From: Dechloromonas sp.
GTDB lineage: Bacteria; Pseudomonadota; Gammaproteobacteria; Burkholderiales; Rhodocyclaceae
Length of the DNA: 64,000 bases
Direction of reading: 5' to 3'
NCBI GenBank assembly: GCA_016790815.1
Contig: JAEUOG010000064.1
Span: forward strand, 46,759-110,758
Part shown: piece by piece, positions 18,221 through 27,211 of the stretch
Layout: every line of letters begins with the position of its first letter
Position numbering within the stretch: the stretch's first letter is position 1
Translations under genes and position numbers: made by a program
Notes under the pieces: model-generated
Told to the model about the DNA's origin: nothing
Databases searched by the model: none
Seen by the model: only the letters and a program-made list of their open reading frames with translations

Positions 18221-19659
18221 ACGTCAGAAAATTCATAGCGGCTAACGCAAGGGATGCCTTGCGAAAAGTGAAGGAAACCCTCGGCAACGACGCGATCATT
18301 CTGTCGAATCGCGGCGTTCCTGGTGGGGTGGAAATCATGGCCGTGGCGGCGCGCGACATGGCGATGATTGTTCCGACCCAGGTTCAGGAGCACGCTACAT
18401 CGGAGCGAAAGCTGCCTGACAGCCTTCATGAGGATGACTATCGTGTCGTTCTGAGTTCAGCGCGAGCAAGGGTTTCTCAGCTGCCACCGCCTACTGTGGT
18501 TCCGCCGCAGGTCGCCACGCAGCATCAGGCGAATACGCAAAGGCCTGCAACAGGCGCCGTCAACGCTGGAATTCCGCGGACCGGTGCACTGAGGCAAATG
18601 GAAAATGGCCGTTCCGGACCGTCGACCGCAGCACCTGCACGCGTTGCGCCGATTGCTCCTCCTTCAACTGCCGCGCCCGCGAACGCGCCAAGGCGCTCCG
18701 AAGCTGACGTCGTGCCGATGGAGGTGATGGACGAAATTCGCTCGTTGCGCAAGATCGTCGAGCAGCATCTGGCCGGTTTTGCCTGGGGCGAATCCGCCCG
18801 TTCGGAGCCGGTGAAGACGGATATCCTTCGTCAAATGCTGGATGCTGGCTTTTCCCCGCAGTTTTCGCGCGATTTGCTCTCGGAATTGCCGCGCGAAATG
18901 AACGGCTTGGAGGCAATGGCGTGGGTAAAGGGTGCAGCCGATCGCTCGCTTCTTACCATCGGCAATGAGGGTGACATCGTCGATCGGGGTGGTGTTTACG
19001 CGTTGGTCGGACCGACCGGGGTGGGCAAGACAACGACAACGGCCAAGCTGGCTGCACGTTGCGTACTACGCCATGGCCCGAGCAAGGTGGCATTGGTTAC
19101 CACCGATGGCTACAGGATTGGCGCCCATGAGCAACTGCGCATCTACGGTCGGATCCTTGGAGTGTCGGTGCATCTGGTCAAGGATGCCAGCGAGTTGCGG
19201 CGGACACTCGGAGAGCTGCAGCACAAGCACATGGTATTGATTGATACGATGGGAATGAGTCAGAGAGACAAACTGGTGCCTGAGCTGACGGACATGCTCG
19301 CCGGCTGCGATGTGCAGAGGCTGCTTTTGCTGAACTCGACTTCGCGCGGCGATACTCTGGATGATGTCGTTCGTGCCTATGCGGGCGACACCTTGGCCGG
19401 ATGCATCCTGACCAAGATAGACGAAGCGGCTAGTCTGGCAACAGTCCTCGATGTCATCATGCGCCACGGCTTGAAGCTTCAGTACGTTTCCAACGGGCAG
19501 CGTGTCCCCGAGGATTTGCACATGCCGAATCGAAGCTATCTTCTGCATCGTGCTTTCAAGGATGTGCCTGAAACTTCGCCGCACAAATTTGATGGGCTTG
19601 AGCCCGGTTTGATGATGGCGAGCGCCGGTATGGTCGCCGCTGGAGGCCGCCGTGGCTGA
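18217..19659 (+). CDS. flhF: FlhF SRP-type GTPase for polar flagellum placement
   Basis: FlhF is a signal-recognition-particle-like GTPase that sets the site of polar flagellum assembly. The 480 residues comprise a basic N-terminal B domain (MNVRKFIAANARDALRKVK), a long low-complexity alanine/proline-rich linker (about 80-170), and an NG GTPase domain with P-loop GPTGVGKT (about 265-272) and LIDTMGMSQRD. It overlaps flhA at its start and flhG at its end. Confidence 0.96.
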   Translation: MNVRKFIAANARDALRKVKETLGNDAIILSNRGVPGGVEIMAVAARDMAMIVPTQVQEHATSERKLPDSLHEDDYRVVLSSARARVSQLPPPTVVPPQVATQHQANTQRPATGAVNAGIPRTGALRQMENGRSGPSTAAPARVAPIAPPSTAAPANAPRRSEADVVPMEVMDEIRSLRKIVEQHLAGFAWGESARSEPVKTDILRQMLDAGFSPQFSRDLLSELPREMNGLEAMAWVKGAADRSLLTIGNEGDIVDRGGVYALVGPTGVGKTTTTAKLAARCVLRHGPSKVALVTTDGYRIGAHEQLRIYGRILGVSVHLVKDASELRRTLGELQHKHMVLIDTMGMSQRDKLVPELTDMLAGCDVQRLLLLNSTSRGDTLDDVVRAYAGDTLAGCILTKIDEAASLATVLDVIMRHGLKLQYVSNGQRVPEDLHMPNRSYLLHRAFKDVPETSPHKFDGLEPGLMMASAGMVAAGGRRG

Positions 19660-20542
19660 TTTTTGCGTTGATCAGGCTGCTGGGTTGCGCCGCCTGTTGG
19701 GGGGCGGCCAGCAATTGCAGGTCGTTACGTTTGTTGCCGGATGCGATGGCGTCGGTCGTAGCGTGGCGGTGGCGAATATTGGGGTGGCGCTGGCACGGCT
19801 GGGAAAAGAGGTCTTGATCATCGATGAACATTCGCCCGGAGACGATATAGCGTCAACTTTCGGTATGACTGCCAGGCATGACCTTCTCAACGTGGTTCAG
19901 CGCGAGATGCCGCTTTCTCAGGTCTTGCTGCAGCCCATGCTTGGTTTGCGTGTCTTGCCAGCACCGCGGGCAGCAAAAAAGCTGGGACGACTGTCGTTGC
20001 CGCAGCAGCAAACGCTGCTGGATGCCATGTCCAGTCTCGAAAGGCCAATCGACGTGATTCTGGTCGATGCCAGCATGGCTCACCCGGGTGGGTTTTCGCC
20101 GTTCGGCTTGGTTGCTCAGGAGGCAGTGGTCGTGCTGTCAGGGAGTAGCGCATCGATCACCGAGGCCTACTCGTTGATCAAGAAAGTCAGCCATGCTTTC
20201 TCGCGGAAGCATTTCCGAATTCTGGTGAACAAGGTTCGTAGCCAAGCCGATGCGCGCTCCATCTTTGAAAATATTGCTCAGGTTGCTGCGCAACGCGGCG
20301 TAGCGCGCCTGGAGTACGCTGGCGCCATTCCGCTGGATGACGCGCTACGGCAGTCTACGCAGCTATGCCGGCCAGTACTGGTTCAGGCTCCTGACTCACT
20401 TGCAGCAGAAGCATTCCGGGATATCGCTTCGGACATGTCGTACTGGCAGCGTAGCGAATGCGAAGCTGGTGGTGTCGGTCAGTTCATGCAGCAACTGTTA
20501 CACTTGAGCCAACGCATAACCCCCGAAATACTACGAGCCTGA
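19652..20542 (+). CDS. flhG: FlhG/FleN MinD-like flagellar number regulator with degenerate P-loop
   Basis: This 296-residue protein is a ParA/MinD-family ATPase homologue that normally limits flagellar number and activates FlhF. The N-terminus carries DQAAGLRRLL, matching the DQAxxLR motif by which FlhG stimulates FlhF. The nucleotide loop reads GCDGVGRSVAVAN in place of the usual KGGVGKT, with Arg at the P-loop lysine position and no signature lysine, so ATP binding may be weak or lost. Later MinD-like strands (VLIIDEHSPGDD; VDVILVDAS-like) remain. It starts at GTG 19652 inside the flhF end and overlaps fliA by one base. Confidence 0.88.
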   Translation: MADFCVDQAAGLRRLLGGGQQLQVVTFVAGCDGVGRSVAVANIGVALARLGKEVLIIDEHSPGDDIASTFGMTARHDLLNVVQREMPLSQVLLQPMLGLRVLPAPRAAKKLGRLSLPQQQTLLDAMSSLERPIDVILVDASMAHPGGFSPFGLVAQEAVVVLSGSSASITEAYSLIKKVSHAFSRKHFRILVNKVRSQADARSIFENIAQVAAQRGVARLEYAGAIPLDDALRQSTQLCRPVLVQAPDSLAAEAFRDIASDMSYWQRSECEAGGVGQFMQQLLHLSQRITPEILRA

Positions 20543-21294
20543 TGTACACCGCTGCCGGGCAGCCTGATAGAGACCAGTTGGTCCAGCGCTTCATGCCGCT
20601 GGTGAAACGTATTGCCTATCACCTGATGGCAAGGCTGCCGCCAAGCGTGCAGTTTGATGACCTGGTCCAGAACGGGATGCTTGGGCTGCTTGATGCCATC
20701 GATCGCTATCAGGAAGGCTTTGGCGCCCAATTTGAAACTTACGCCACGCAAAGAGTGCGTGGCGCCATGCTGGACGGGCTCAGGGAGAATGATTGGCTCC
20801 CGCGGAATTTGCGTCGCGAGTTGCGGCGTATTGAAACGACGATCAACCAGCTAGAGCATGAGCACGGTCGGGCACCATCGGAAAAGGAATTGGCGGACGC
20901 TCTGGGCATGTCCTTGAGTGACTATCAGCGGACTTTGCAGGATGCGCGTGGGCACCAGATTGTCTATTACGAAGATTTTTCGGGTAGTGATGACGAGGAT
21001 TTTCTGGAACGCCACTTTACCGACAACGATGCTGACCCGGTTAGTATTCTCGAAGATCGCGGGGTAAAGGAGCAGTTGGTTCTGGCCATTGGCATGTTGC
21101 CGGAACGCGAGAAACTGATGATGGCTTTGTACTACGAACAGGATCTCAACTTGAGGGAAATCGGTGAGGTGATGGGCGTTACCGAATCACGTGTTTGCCA
21201 GTTGCATACACAGGCCATCGCACGGCTGCGTGCTCGTATCGTCGGTGAAATTCCCTCTGCCGCGAAAAAGCGCAAGGAGAAGGCTGGTGGATAA
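20542..21294 (+). CDS. fliA: FliA sigma-28 flagellar RNA polymerase sigma factor
   Basis: FliA directs RNA polymerase to late flagellar promoters and is held inactive by FlgM. The 250-residue protein has region 2 (VKRIAYHLMARLPPSVQFDDLVQNG), region 3 and region 4 (LREIGEVMGVTESRVCQLHTQAIARLR). The start is ATG 20542, overlapping the flhG stop as TGATG. Sites matching its consensus are visible upstream of flgM, flgK and fliC in this window. Confidence 0.97.
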   Translation: MYTAAGQPDRDQLVQRFMPLVKRIAYHLMARLPPSVQFDDLVQNGMLGLLDAIDRYQEGFGAQFETYATQRVRGAMLDGLRENDWLPRNLRRELRRIETTINQLEHEHGRAPSEKELADALGMSLSDYQRTLQDARGHQIVYYEDFSGSDDEDFLERHFTDNDADPVSILEDRGVKEQLVLAIGMLPEREKLMMALYYEQDLNLREIGEVMGVTESRVCQLHTQAIARLRARIVGEIPSAAKKRKEKAGG

Positions 21295-22027
21295 GATCAG
21301 CCTGGCCGGTCTCGCCATTAGCATCGTGGCGATCATTGGCGGTCAGTACCTCGAGGGTGGTAGCATTGGCTCTCTGGTCCAGCCGACAGCCTTGCTGATC
21401 GTGCTTGGTGGTACCTTGGGTGCTGTGCTTCTGCAGAGTCCGATCCATGTGTTCAAGCGTGGAATGAAGATGGCCAAGTGGGTCTGGGTTCCCCCTGTTA
21501 TAGAGCAGAAACGCCAGATCGAGCAGATTTTGAACTGGAGTCAGATGTCGCGCCGCGAAGGCTTGCTTGCCCTTGAAAACTATATCCCTGGAATCAAGGA
21601 TGAATTTGCTCGCAAGGGCTTGCAACTGTTGGTTGATGGTGCCGACCCGGAACGAATCCGGGAGTTGCTGGAGGTTGAAATAAACACCTTCGAAGACGAG
21701 TGGCGCCAGTCAGCCAAAATTTGGGACGCAGCCGGTGGTTACTCACCAACGATCGGTATCCTTGGCGCTGTAATGGGGCTCATCCATGTCATGGAAAACC
21801 TCTCGGATCCGACCAAGCTTGGTGGCGGCATCGCGGTCGCATTCGTCGCTACGATCTATGGCGTTGGCTTGGCGAACCTCGTCTACCTCCCAATTGCCGG
21901 CAAGTTGAAGTATTACGTCACGCGCATGGTTTCTTCGCGGGAAATGCTGGTCGATGGCCTTGTCGGTATCGCCGTCGGAGATAACCCCAGGATTATCGAA
22001 GGGCGCCTGAAGGGCTATTTGCACTGA
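21287..22027 (+). CDS. motC: MotC (MotA-type) stator channel subunit
   Basis: This 246-residue protein is a MotA/TolQ-family stator subunit with four membrane segments (about 4-24, 30-50, 147-167, 178-202) and a cytoplasmic loop between the pairs. Translation starts at GTG 21287, eight bases inside fliA, with AAGGAGAAGG upstream. It pairs with the OmpA-type protein encoded next; the fliA-proximal order resembles motC-motD of Pseudomonas rather than motA-motB. Proton coupling is assumed from the family. Confidence 0.92.
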   Translation: MDKISLAGLAISIVAIIGGQYLEGGSIGSLVQPTALLIVLGGTLGAVLLQSPIHVFKRGMKMAKWVWVPPVIEQKRQIEQILNWSQMSRREGLLALENYIPGIKDEFARKGLQLLVDGADPERIRELLEVEINTFEDEWRQSAKIWDAAGGYSPTIGILGAVMGLIHVMENLSDPTKLGGGIAVAFVATIYGVGLANLVYLPIAGKLKYYVTRMVSSREMLVDGLVGIAVGDNPRIIEGRLKGYLH

Positions 22028-22830
22028 TGGCTCGTAAGCGCCGTGAAGAGGAACACGAGAACCACGAACGCTGGTTGGTCTCCTACGCCGATTTCATTAC
22101 CCTGCTGTTCGCATTTTTTGTCGTCATGTACGCTGTTTCATCGGTGAACGAGGGAAAATACAAGGTCTTGTCCAATTCGCTGAACAACGCGTTCAGCAAC
22201 AAAACCGGCGAGCCGGGTGGTCAGCCGATCGCGGTCATGCCCGGTGCTCTTCCCATGCCGCCAAAGCCAGCCATCAAGGTAGATAAGGTGCCAGAGACGG
22301 CCAAGAACGAGGCCAAAAAGGTAGAGCAGCGACAAAAGATGAAGAACGTGGCGGGCAACATCATGGATGCGTTGCAGCCTCTTGTCGCTGCTGGAAAAGT
22401 TCGTCTGCTGGAGACAAGTCGTGGCGTAACAATAGAAATAAACGATAGCGTGCTCTTCTCTGCTGGGCAGGCGCGTCTTCAACCGGCATCGATTAGTGCC
22501 ATGGGCGTCATCGCCCAAGTGCTTGCAGGCACGGATTTTCCAATCACGATCGAAGGCCATACCGACAATGTGCCGATTGCAACCCCACAATTCCCGTCCA
22601 ATTGGGAATTGTCCGCCATGCGGGCGACAACGGTGCTGCGGCTATTCAATGATGGCGGTGTCGGGGCGGAGCGCCTGACGGCCATTGGGTACGGCGAAAC
22701 ACGGCCAGTGGAAACCAATACCACCCCGGAAGGTCGTGCCAGAAACCGCAGAGTCAGCGTCCTGATTGACTCAAATCGTCCGGAAGAGCCCACTGAGATC
22801 AACGAGGCGCCCAAGGCGCCGGTCCGCTGA
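22027..22830 (+). CDS. motD: MotD (MotB-type) stator anchor subunit
   Basis: This 267-residue protein has one membrane segment (about 18-40) that contains the ion-binding aspartate in SYADFITLLFAFFVVMYA, a plug/linker region rich in Pro and Lys, and an OmpA-type peptidoglycan-binding domain (IEGHTDNVPI, GYGETRPV, ARNRRVSVLI). With MotC it forms the torque-generating stator. Its first base is the last base of motC's stop codon. Confidence 0.93.
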   Translation: MARKRREEEHENHERWLVSYADFITLLFAFFVVMYAVSSVNEGKYKVLSNSLNNAFSNKTGEPGGQPIAVMPGALPMPPKPAIKVDKVPETAKNEAKKVEQRQKMKNVAGNIMDALQPLVAAGKVRLLETSRGVTIEINDSVLFSAGQARLQPASISAMGVIAQVLAGTDFPITIEGHTDNVPIATPQFPSNWELSAMRATTVLRLFNDGGVGAERLTAIGYGETRPVETNTTPEGRARNRRVSVLIDSNRPEEPTEINEAPKAPVR

Positions 22831-22847
22831 CTATCCGATTATGGTTG

Positions 22848-23309
22848 TCAGGCTGAATCGATGATTCGGCTGCCGGTGCTTAGCGATGCCTGGCCATCGC
22901 TACCATACAGCGATTGATCTGCTTTTCCCTGCGTCAGAATGAAGAGAGCGTCGCTGGTTTTCTGGTGTAGGACCTGAATCAGGTTGCCGTTCAATTCATT
23001 GATGTCGCGCGCTTCTCGCGCGGTCTCAAGCAAATTGTTCCACTCCTCGGCAGCCTCTTTTTCTGATGGGCGCGAAGCGAACCAAGCCTGCATATCAATA
23101 GTGTCTATGTCGCCGGAAGAAAGGGCGTGGGCGCGCTCCACACCTGCAATATTCAGGCTCTCAACCAGTGAGAGCTTTTCTGCATTTACCTCGGCCAAGC
23201 CATCCGATGTGCCAGACTGAAGAATGTGCTGTTCGCGCAACAACGTATCCCGAAAGCGCATGACCAATTCGGCCTCGCGCTTAAGCATTTTGGCAGCTGT
23301 GGACATCAA
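22848..23309 (-). CDS. flgN: FlgN export chaperone for FlgK/FlgL
   Basis: This 153-residue, mainly helical, acidic protein has the size and style of FlgN, the chaperone for hook-filament junction proteins. Features include a coiled N-terminal half (LVMRFRDTLLREQHIL) and the C-terminal ARDINELNGNLIQVLHQKTSDAL segment that binds client proteins in the family. It overlaps the end of flgM by four bases and is read with it from a sigma28 promoter. Confidence 0.88.
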   Translation of the reverse strand: MMSTAAKMLKREAELVMRFRDTLLREQHILQSGTSDGLAEVNAEKLSLVESLNIAGVERAHALSSGDIDTIDMQAWFASRPSEKEAAEEWNNLLETAREARDINELNGNLIQVLHQKTSDALFILTQGKADQSLYGSDGQASLSTGSRIIDSA

Positions 23310-23584
23310 GCCTTGCGCTGGGAGTCGAGCAGATCGCGCGCGGACTGGATCAGTCCATCGGCAATTGCTTCCGGGTTGATCTTGAAACGCCCTTGGGCGA
23401 TGGCTTCCTTGATCTCTTGGATGCGCGCCGAATTGATGGGCGGCCTGTCAGCCCCCTGCATGGTGCTGGACAACTGGCTCAGGCTCACCGATTCAGCGGA
23501 TGACGACACCCCTTGCGAAGGCCGGGCGGCCGGGCGGGAGGTGATCTGCGTATTGGCAGGAGTGTATGTGCTGTCGATTTTCAT
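23306..23584 (-). CDS. flgM: FlgM anti-sigma-28 factor
   Basis: FlgM binds FliA and blocks late gene expression until it is exported through the completed hook. The 92 residues start with an unstructured Ser/Pro-rich part opening MKIDSTYTPA and end with the sigma-binding helices (INSARIQEIKEAIAQGRFKINPEAIADGLIQ region). A strong sigma28 promoter lies just upstream, giving FliA-dependent feedback. Confidence 0.95.
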   Translation of the reverse strand: MKIDSTYTPANTQITSRPAARPSQGVSSSAESVSLSQLSSTMQGADRPPINSARIQEIKEAIAQGRFKINPEAIADGLIQSARDLLDSQRKA

Positions 23585-23620
23585 GATGTGGCTCGCAATA
23601 CTTTTTTGGTCTCAGACGGT

Positions 23621-23647
23621 ATATCGGCCGCCTACGCCGAAACTTTA
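23621..23647 (-). promoter_or_regulatory. Sigma28 (FliA) promoter of flgMN
   Basis: On the minus strand, TAAAGTTT (23647-23640), an 11-base spacer and GCCGATAT (23628-23621) match the sigma28 consensus TAAAGTTT-N11-GCCGATAA at 15 of 16 positions. It sits 37 bases upstream of flgM, at the end of flgA. Confidence 0.93.
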
Positions 23648-23649
23648 GC

Positions 23650-24327
23650 TCAAAATTCGATTTCTACAGTGCCATCAGCACGGGTTGTGCCAGTTATTGT
23701 TTGTCCAGAGTTCATGCGAATCTGGGCGGGTTGGCCAATAGCGGCATTGTTTACCGCCTTGCCCTCGGCGCTGACCGAGAATCCGCTGCCTTTTGAGATA
23801 ACCCTGACCGTCTGGCCCTGACGGATGACGATGGGTGCGAGCAATTGATCGAAACGGATGGTCTGACCAGCGCCCAATGAATTGCGGAGCGTCTTGCCGA
23901 CCACGCCGGAAGGATCACTGGCTACGCCGGCGGGCAAGTGGGAAACGTCGCCACTTAGCGTGACTAGATCTGACTCGCGGATAATCTGACCGGCAATTAA
24001 TGGTCGGCTTGTCGTGACATAGTTGCCGGAGACGGCAATTTGAGCCGGTACCAGAACTGACCAGCTATTAGGTGACAGGCAACGGACGCCGATGTGGGTG
24101 CGTCCGATGATCTTGCTCCCCTGTGGCGTGAACGCCTCAAGCGCAGAACAAGGGGGAAGTTTGCTGGCATCAAATTGCCCCATTGTGATCGTTGTTTTTC
24201 CGGCGAGGTTTTTCGTCTGGAGGCGAATATGTTGTTCAGCGGTATCGAGGATCGTGGTCGCGTCAGCCGAAAGGGCCGGCAAAGGCAGTGAGAGGAGGCA
24301 GAGCAAGGAAAGAAGACGCATCAACAT
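23650..24327 (-). CDS. flgA: FlgA P-ring assembly chaperone
   Basis: FlgA is a periplasmic chaperone needed for FlgI P-ring assembly. The 225-residue protein has a Sec signal peptide (MLMRLLSLLCLLSLPLPALSA) and a C-terminal SAF domain (RPLIAGQIIRESDLVTL, RQGQTVRVISKGSGFSVSAEGKAVN). The start at 24327 places the signal peptide at the N-terminus; ATG 24321 is an alternative. It is divergent from flgB. Confidence 0.93.
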   Translation of the reverse strand: MLMRLLSLLCLLSLPLPALSADATTILDTAEQHIRLQTKNLAGKTTITMGQFDASKLPPCSALEAFTPQGSKIIGRTHIGVRCLSPNSWSVLVPAQIAVSGNYVTTSRPLIAGQIIRESDLVTLSGDVSHLPAGVASDPSGVVGKTLRNSLGAGQTIRFDQLLAPIVIRQGQTVRVISKGSGFSVSAEGKAVNNAAIGQPAQIRMNSGQTITGTTRADGTVEIEF

Positions 24328-24375
24328 GTGCTCATTTTGCCCCAACGCCACACCAGCGGCACATCAATTTTTTTA

Positions 24376-24391
24376 TGGCATGAAGTGTGCT
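24376..24391 (+). promoter_or_regulatory. Sigma54 promoter of flgB operon
   Basis: TGGCAT-GAAGT-GTGCT fits the sigma54 -24/-12 consensus TGGCAC-N5-TTGCW, with GG and GC ten bases apart. It lies 31 bases before the flgB start and is oriented with the gene. FlrC, encoded at 47623, is the likely activator. Confidence 0.85.
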
Positions 24392-24422
24392 TTTTGTAGA
24401 GCATCAATTGTTGGAGGCAACC

Positions 24423-24833
24423 ATGGCAAGTATCGCGCAAAGCTTCTCTGTTCTAAGCAAGGCACTCGATATGCGCACGCAACGCCATCAAGTGCTGGCA
24501 TCCAATATTGCCAATGCGGACACGCCGAATTACAAGGCTCGCGATATCGACTTCAAATCGGCCATGCAAAATGCCTTGGCCGGTCGCACTGATGGTGGCT
24601 CTTTGCCGATGGCAGTAACTGCTCGTTCCCACCTGGCAGGCAGCGACGCCGGTGCTCCCGGTGCTTTGCAATATCGTACGGAGACGCAGTCTGCTGTTGA
24701 TGGCAATACGGTCGATATGGATGTCGAGCGTGCCCAGATTACCGATAACGCCCTGCAGTACCAGATTCTTACCCAACTGATCAGCAACAAGTTCCAGGGC
24801 TTGCGTAGCGCGATGGCTTCGACTCAGAGCTAA
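24423..24833 (+). CDS. flgB: FlgB proximal rod protein
   Basis: FlgB is a proximal rod subunit. The 136-residue protein has the rod signature at its N-terminus (HQVLASNIANADTPNYKARDIDF) and a C-terminal helix. The ATG at 24423 follows a TTGGAGG site; an in-frame GTG at 24387 lies inside the sigma54 promoter and is rejected. First gene of the flgBCDEFGHIJKL operon. Confidence 0.96.
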   Translation: MASIAQSFSVLSKALDMRTQRHQVLASNIANADTPNYKARDIDFKSAMQNALAGRTDGGSLPMAVTARSHLAGSDAGAPGALQYRTETQSAVDGNTVDMDVERAQITDNALQYQILTQLISNKFQGLRSAMASTQS

Positions 24834-24844
24834 GGAGAGATTGA

Positions 24845-25255
24845 ATGAGCCTGTTTAACGTATTTCAGGTGTCGTCTAGCGCCATGACTGCCCAGTCGAT
24901 GCGCCTCAACGCCGTGGCCTCCAATCTGGCCAATGCCGACAGTATCGTGTCGTCGGATGGCAAGCCCTACCGCGCCAAACAGGTGGTGTTTGAGGCGACG
25001 CCCATGGGCGGTAACGGCGACATCTCTAAGGGGGTGCGGGTACGTCAGGTGGTTGATGATGCCTCGCCTCCGCGCATGGTTTACGACCCCAAGAATCCGG
25101 CAGCTGATGCAAAGGGGTATGTCGCTTTTCCGAACGTCAATGTGGTCGATGAGATGACCAACATGATTTCTGCCTCGCGCTCCTATCAGACGAACGTCGA
25201 GGTTATGAACACCGCAAAGACCATGATGCTGCGAACGCTGCAGATTGGCCAATAA
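24845..25255 (+). CDS. flgC: FlgC proximal rod protein
   Basis: FlgC is a proximal rod subunit of 136 residues. It has the N-terminal rod motif ([15 protein letters not shown]) and the C-terminal motif [25 protein letters not shown] typical of axial proteins. It starts 11 bases after flgB with a good AAGGAGA site and is followed by flgD. Confidence 0.97.
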   Translation: MSLFNVFQVSSSAMTAQSMRLNAVASNLANADSIVSSDGKPYRAKQVVFEATPMGGNGDISKGVRVRQVVDDASPPRMVYDPKNPAADAKGYVAFPNVNVVDEMTNMISASRSYQTNVEVMNTAKTMMLRTLQIGQ

Positions 25256-25266
25256 GGAGATGAATC

Positions 25267-25938
25267 ATGAGTAGTGTTACGAGTACTTCCACGGTCAACT
25301 CGGTTTTAAAGCAACTTTCTGAGTCCAAGACCGCCTCGGCAAGCGAGACCGACCAACTGAGCGACCGCTTCATGACCCTGCTTGTGACTCAGATGCAGAA
25401 TCAGGACCCGCTCAATCCTCTGGATAATGCGGAGCTCACAAGTCAACTTGCACAGATCAATACCGTCAAAGGTATCGACAGCCTGAACAGCACGCTGCAA
25501 AAGTTGCTTACCTCCTATAGTGATGCGCTTTCGATGCAATCTTCCTCCCTCGTCGGCAAAAATGTCCTTGCCGCCGGCAATTCTCTCCAGTTGGGTGATG
25601 CCGGGGCGCTGGGGGGCGTCAAGCTGGCCGGCGATGCGGACAAGGTCAGCATCACCATCACCGATGCCAAGGGGGTCAAGGTCGCACAGCAAGACCTGGG
25701 GGCGCAAAATGCCGGCGTGCTTGATTTTGGCTGGGATGGCAAGAATTCGGATGGTGTTCGCGTGCCCAACGGCAGTTACCAGTTCTCCGTTCAGGCCACC
25801 CAGGGTGCCAACAAGGTAACAACGACGGCACTGGAAGTTGGCACGGTATCTGCTCTTGTTAGAGGACAGAACGGCTTCCAGCTTGAAATCCCGGGCACCG
25901 GCCTGGTCGATTTCAATTCGGTCCAACAGATTTACTGA
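25267..25938 (+). CDS. flgD: FlgD hook capping (scaffold) protein
   Basis: FlgD caps the growing hook. The 223 residues include the N-terminal export segment (DRFMTLLVTQMQNQDPLNPLDNAELTSQLAQI, conserved in FlgD) and a FlgD Ig-like domain (about 105-190, WDGKNSDGVRVPNGSYQF). Preceded by flgC and followed by flgE. Confidence 0.96.
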   Translation: MSSVTSTSTVNSVLKQLSESKTASASETDQLSDRFMTLLVTQMQNQDPLNPLDNAELTSQLAQINTVKGIDSLNSTLQKLLTSYSDALSMQSSSLVGKNVLAAGNSLQLGDAGALGGVKLAGDADKVSITITDAKGVKVAQQDLGAQNAGVLDFGWDGKNSDGVRVPNGSYQFSVQATQGANKVTTTALEVGTVSALVRGQNGFQLEIPGTGLVDFNSVQQIY

Positions 25939-25959
25939 GATTGATTCAAGGAGTACATC

Positions 25960-27183
25960 ATGGCATTCCAACAAGGTTTGAGCGGGTTGAATTCTTCTTC
26001 CAAGGCGTTGGACGTAGCCGGCAATAATATTGCCAATGCATCGACTGTCGGTTTCAAGTCCTCGGCTACTCACTTTGCCGATGTTTATGGTGCTTCTCTG
26101 CAAGGGGGCGGCGGTTCGCAGATCGGTATCGGCGCGACGCTGGGGGCCGTTGCGCAGCAATATACCCAGGGCAACATCACAACAACGAACAATCCGCTGG
26201 ATATCGCGATCAACGGTTCCGGTTTCTTCGGCATGTCCCTGAATGGCGCCACGAGCTATACACGAAATGGCCAGTTCCATCTGGACAAGGACGGTTACAT
26301 CGTCAATGACCAGAGTCGGTCCTTGTTGGGCGTGATGGCCGACTCGACCGGATCGATTCCACAGACACCGCCGACCGATCAGCTCAAGGTGGATTTCGTG
26401 ACCGGAACGCCGGCTGCTACCACCGACGCTTCTATTACGGCCAACCTGGACTCCCGTAAGTCTGCACCCACTGTTTCGCCCTTCACTACGGCGAATCCGG
26501 ATAGCTACACGAGCTCTACAGCGATGACAGTTTATGACTCGCTGGGGAATCCGCATACGCTTTCCTATTATTTCGTTAAGTCGTCCACGGCCAATCAGTG
26601 GGATTTATATACCGGGCTGGATGGCGCAGCACTTACTGCCGCGACATCGACACCGAGTCTTTTGACGTTTTCAGCCTCTGGTGTTCTCACTTCAGCGGCA
26701 ACATTGGCCAAATCCTTCACCGTTACCACTGGTGCAAGCGCGTTAAATTTCGATATTAACGTATCGGACATGACCCAGTTTGGCAGTGGATTTGCCGTTA
26801 ATGACCTGAGTCAGAATGGTTTCGCGCCAGGAAATCTGGCGGGGGTTAGCGTTTCTGATGACGGCATTGTCCAGGCCAGTTACGACAACGGTCAGGTTCG
26901 TGACATCGGTCAGGTGGCCCTGTTCAACTTTCGTAATCCGAATGGCTTGGCTGCGATTGGTAACAACCAATGGACGGAGACCGGGGATTCCGGCCAGCCG
27001 ACGCCGGGCAATCCGAATACCGGCATTTTCGGGGTGCTACAAGCATCTGCAGTCGAAGAGTCGAACGTCGACCTGACGGCAGAACTGGTCAATCTGATTG
27101 TCCAGCAGCGTAACTACCAGGCGAGCGCCCAGTCGATCAAGACCCAGGATGCGATTCTCCAGACCCTGGTCAATATTCGTTAA
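25960..27183 (+). CDS. flgE: FlgE hook protein
   Basis: FlgE builds the hook. The 407-residue protein has the conserved N-terminus ([33 protein letters not shown]), FlgE/F/G-like beta domains and the C-terminal motif (SNVDLTAELVNLIVQQRNYQASAQSIKTQDAILQTL region). Length is normal for hook proteins. Strong AAGGAG site. Confidence 0.97.
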   Translation: MAFQQGLSGLNSSSKALDVAGNNIANASTVGFKSSATHFADVYGASLQGGGGSQIGIGATLGAVAQQYTQGNITTTNNPLDIAINGSGFFGMSLNGATSYTRNGQFHLDKDGYIVNDQSRSLLGVMADSTGSIPQTPPTDQLKVDFVTGTPAATTDASITANLDSRKSAPTVSPFTTANPDSYTSSTAMTVYDSLGNPHTLSYYFVKSSTANQWDLYTGLDGAALTAATSTPSLLTFSASGVLTSAATLAKSFTVTTGASALNFDINVSDMTQFGSGFAVNDLSQNGFAPGNLAGVSVSDDGIVQASYDNGQVRDIGQVALFNFRNPNGLAAIGNNQWTETGDSGQPTPGNPNTGIFGVLQASAVEESNVDLTAELVNLIVQQRNYQASAQSIKTQDAILQTLVNIR

Positions 27184-27211
27184 TAGTTACTGAGCCGTCA
27201 GGGACTGCACC

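Noticed and set aside
22831-22847. Possible terminator between motD and flgN
   Set aside because: Only a five-pair stem (CTGAC/GTCAG) without a T-run; too weak to call.
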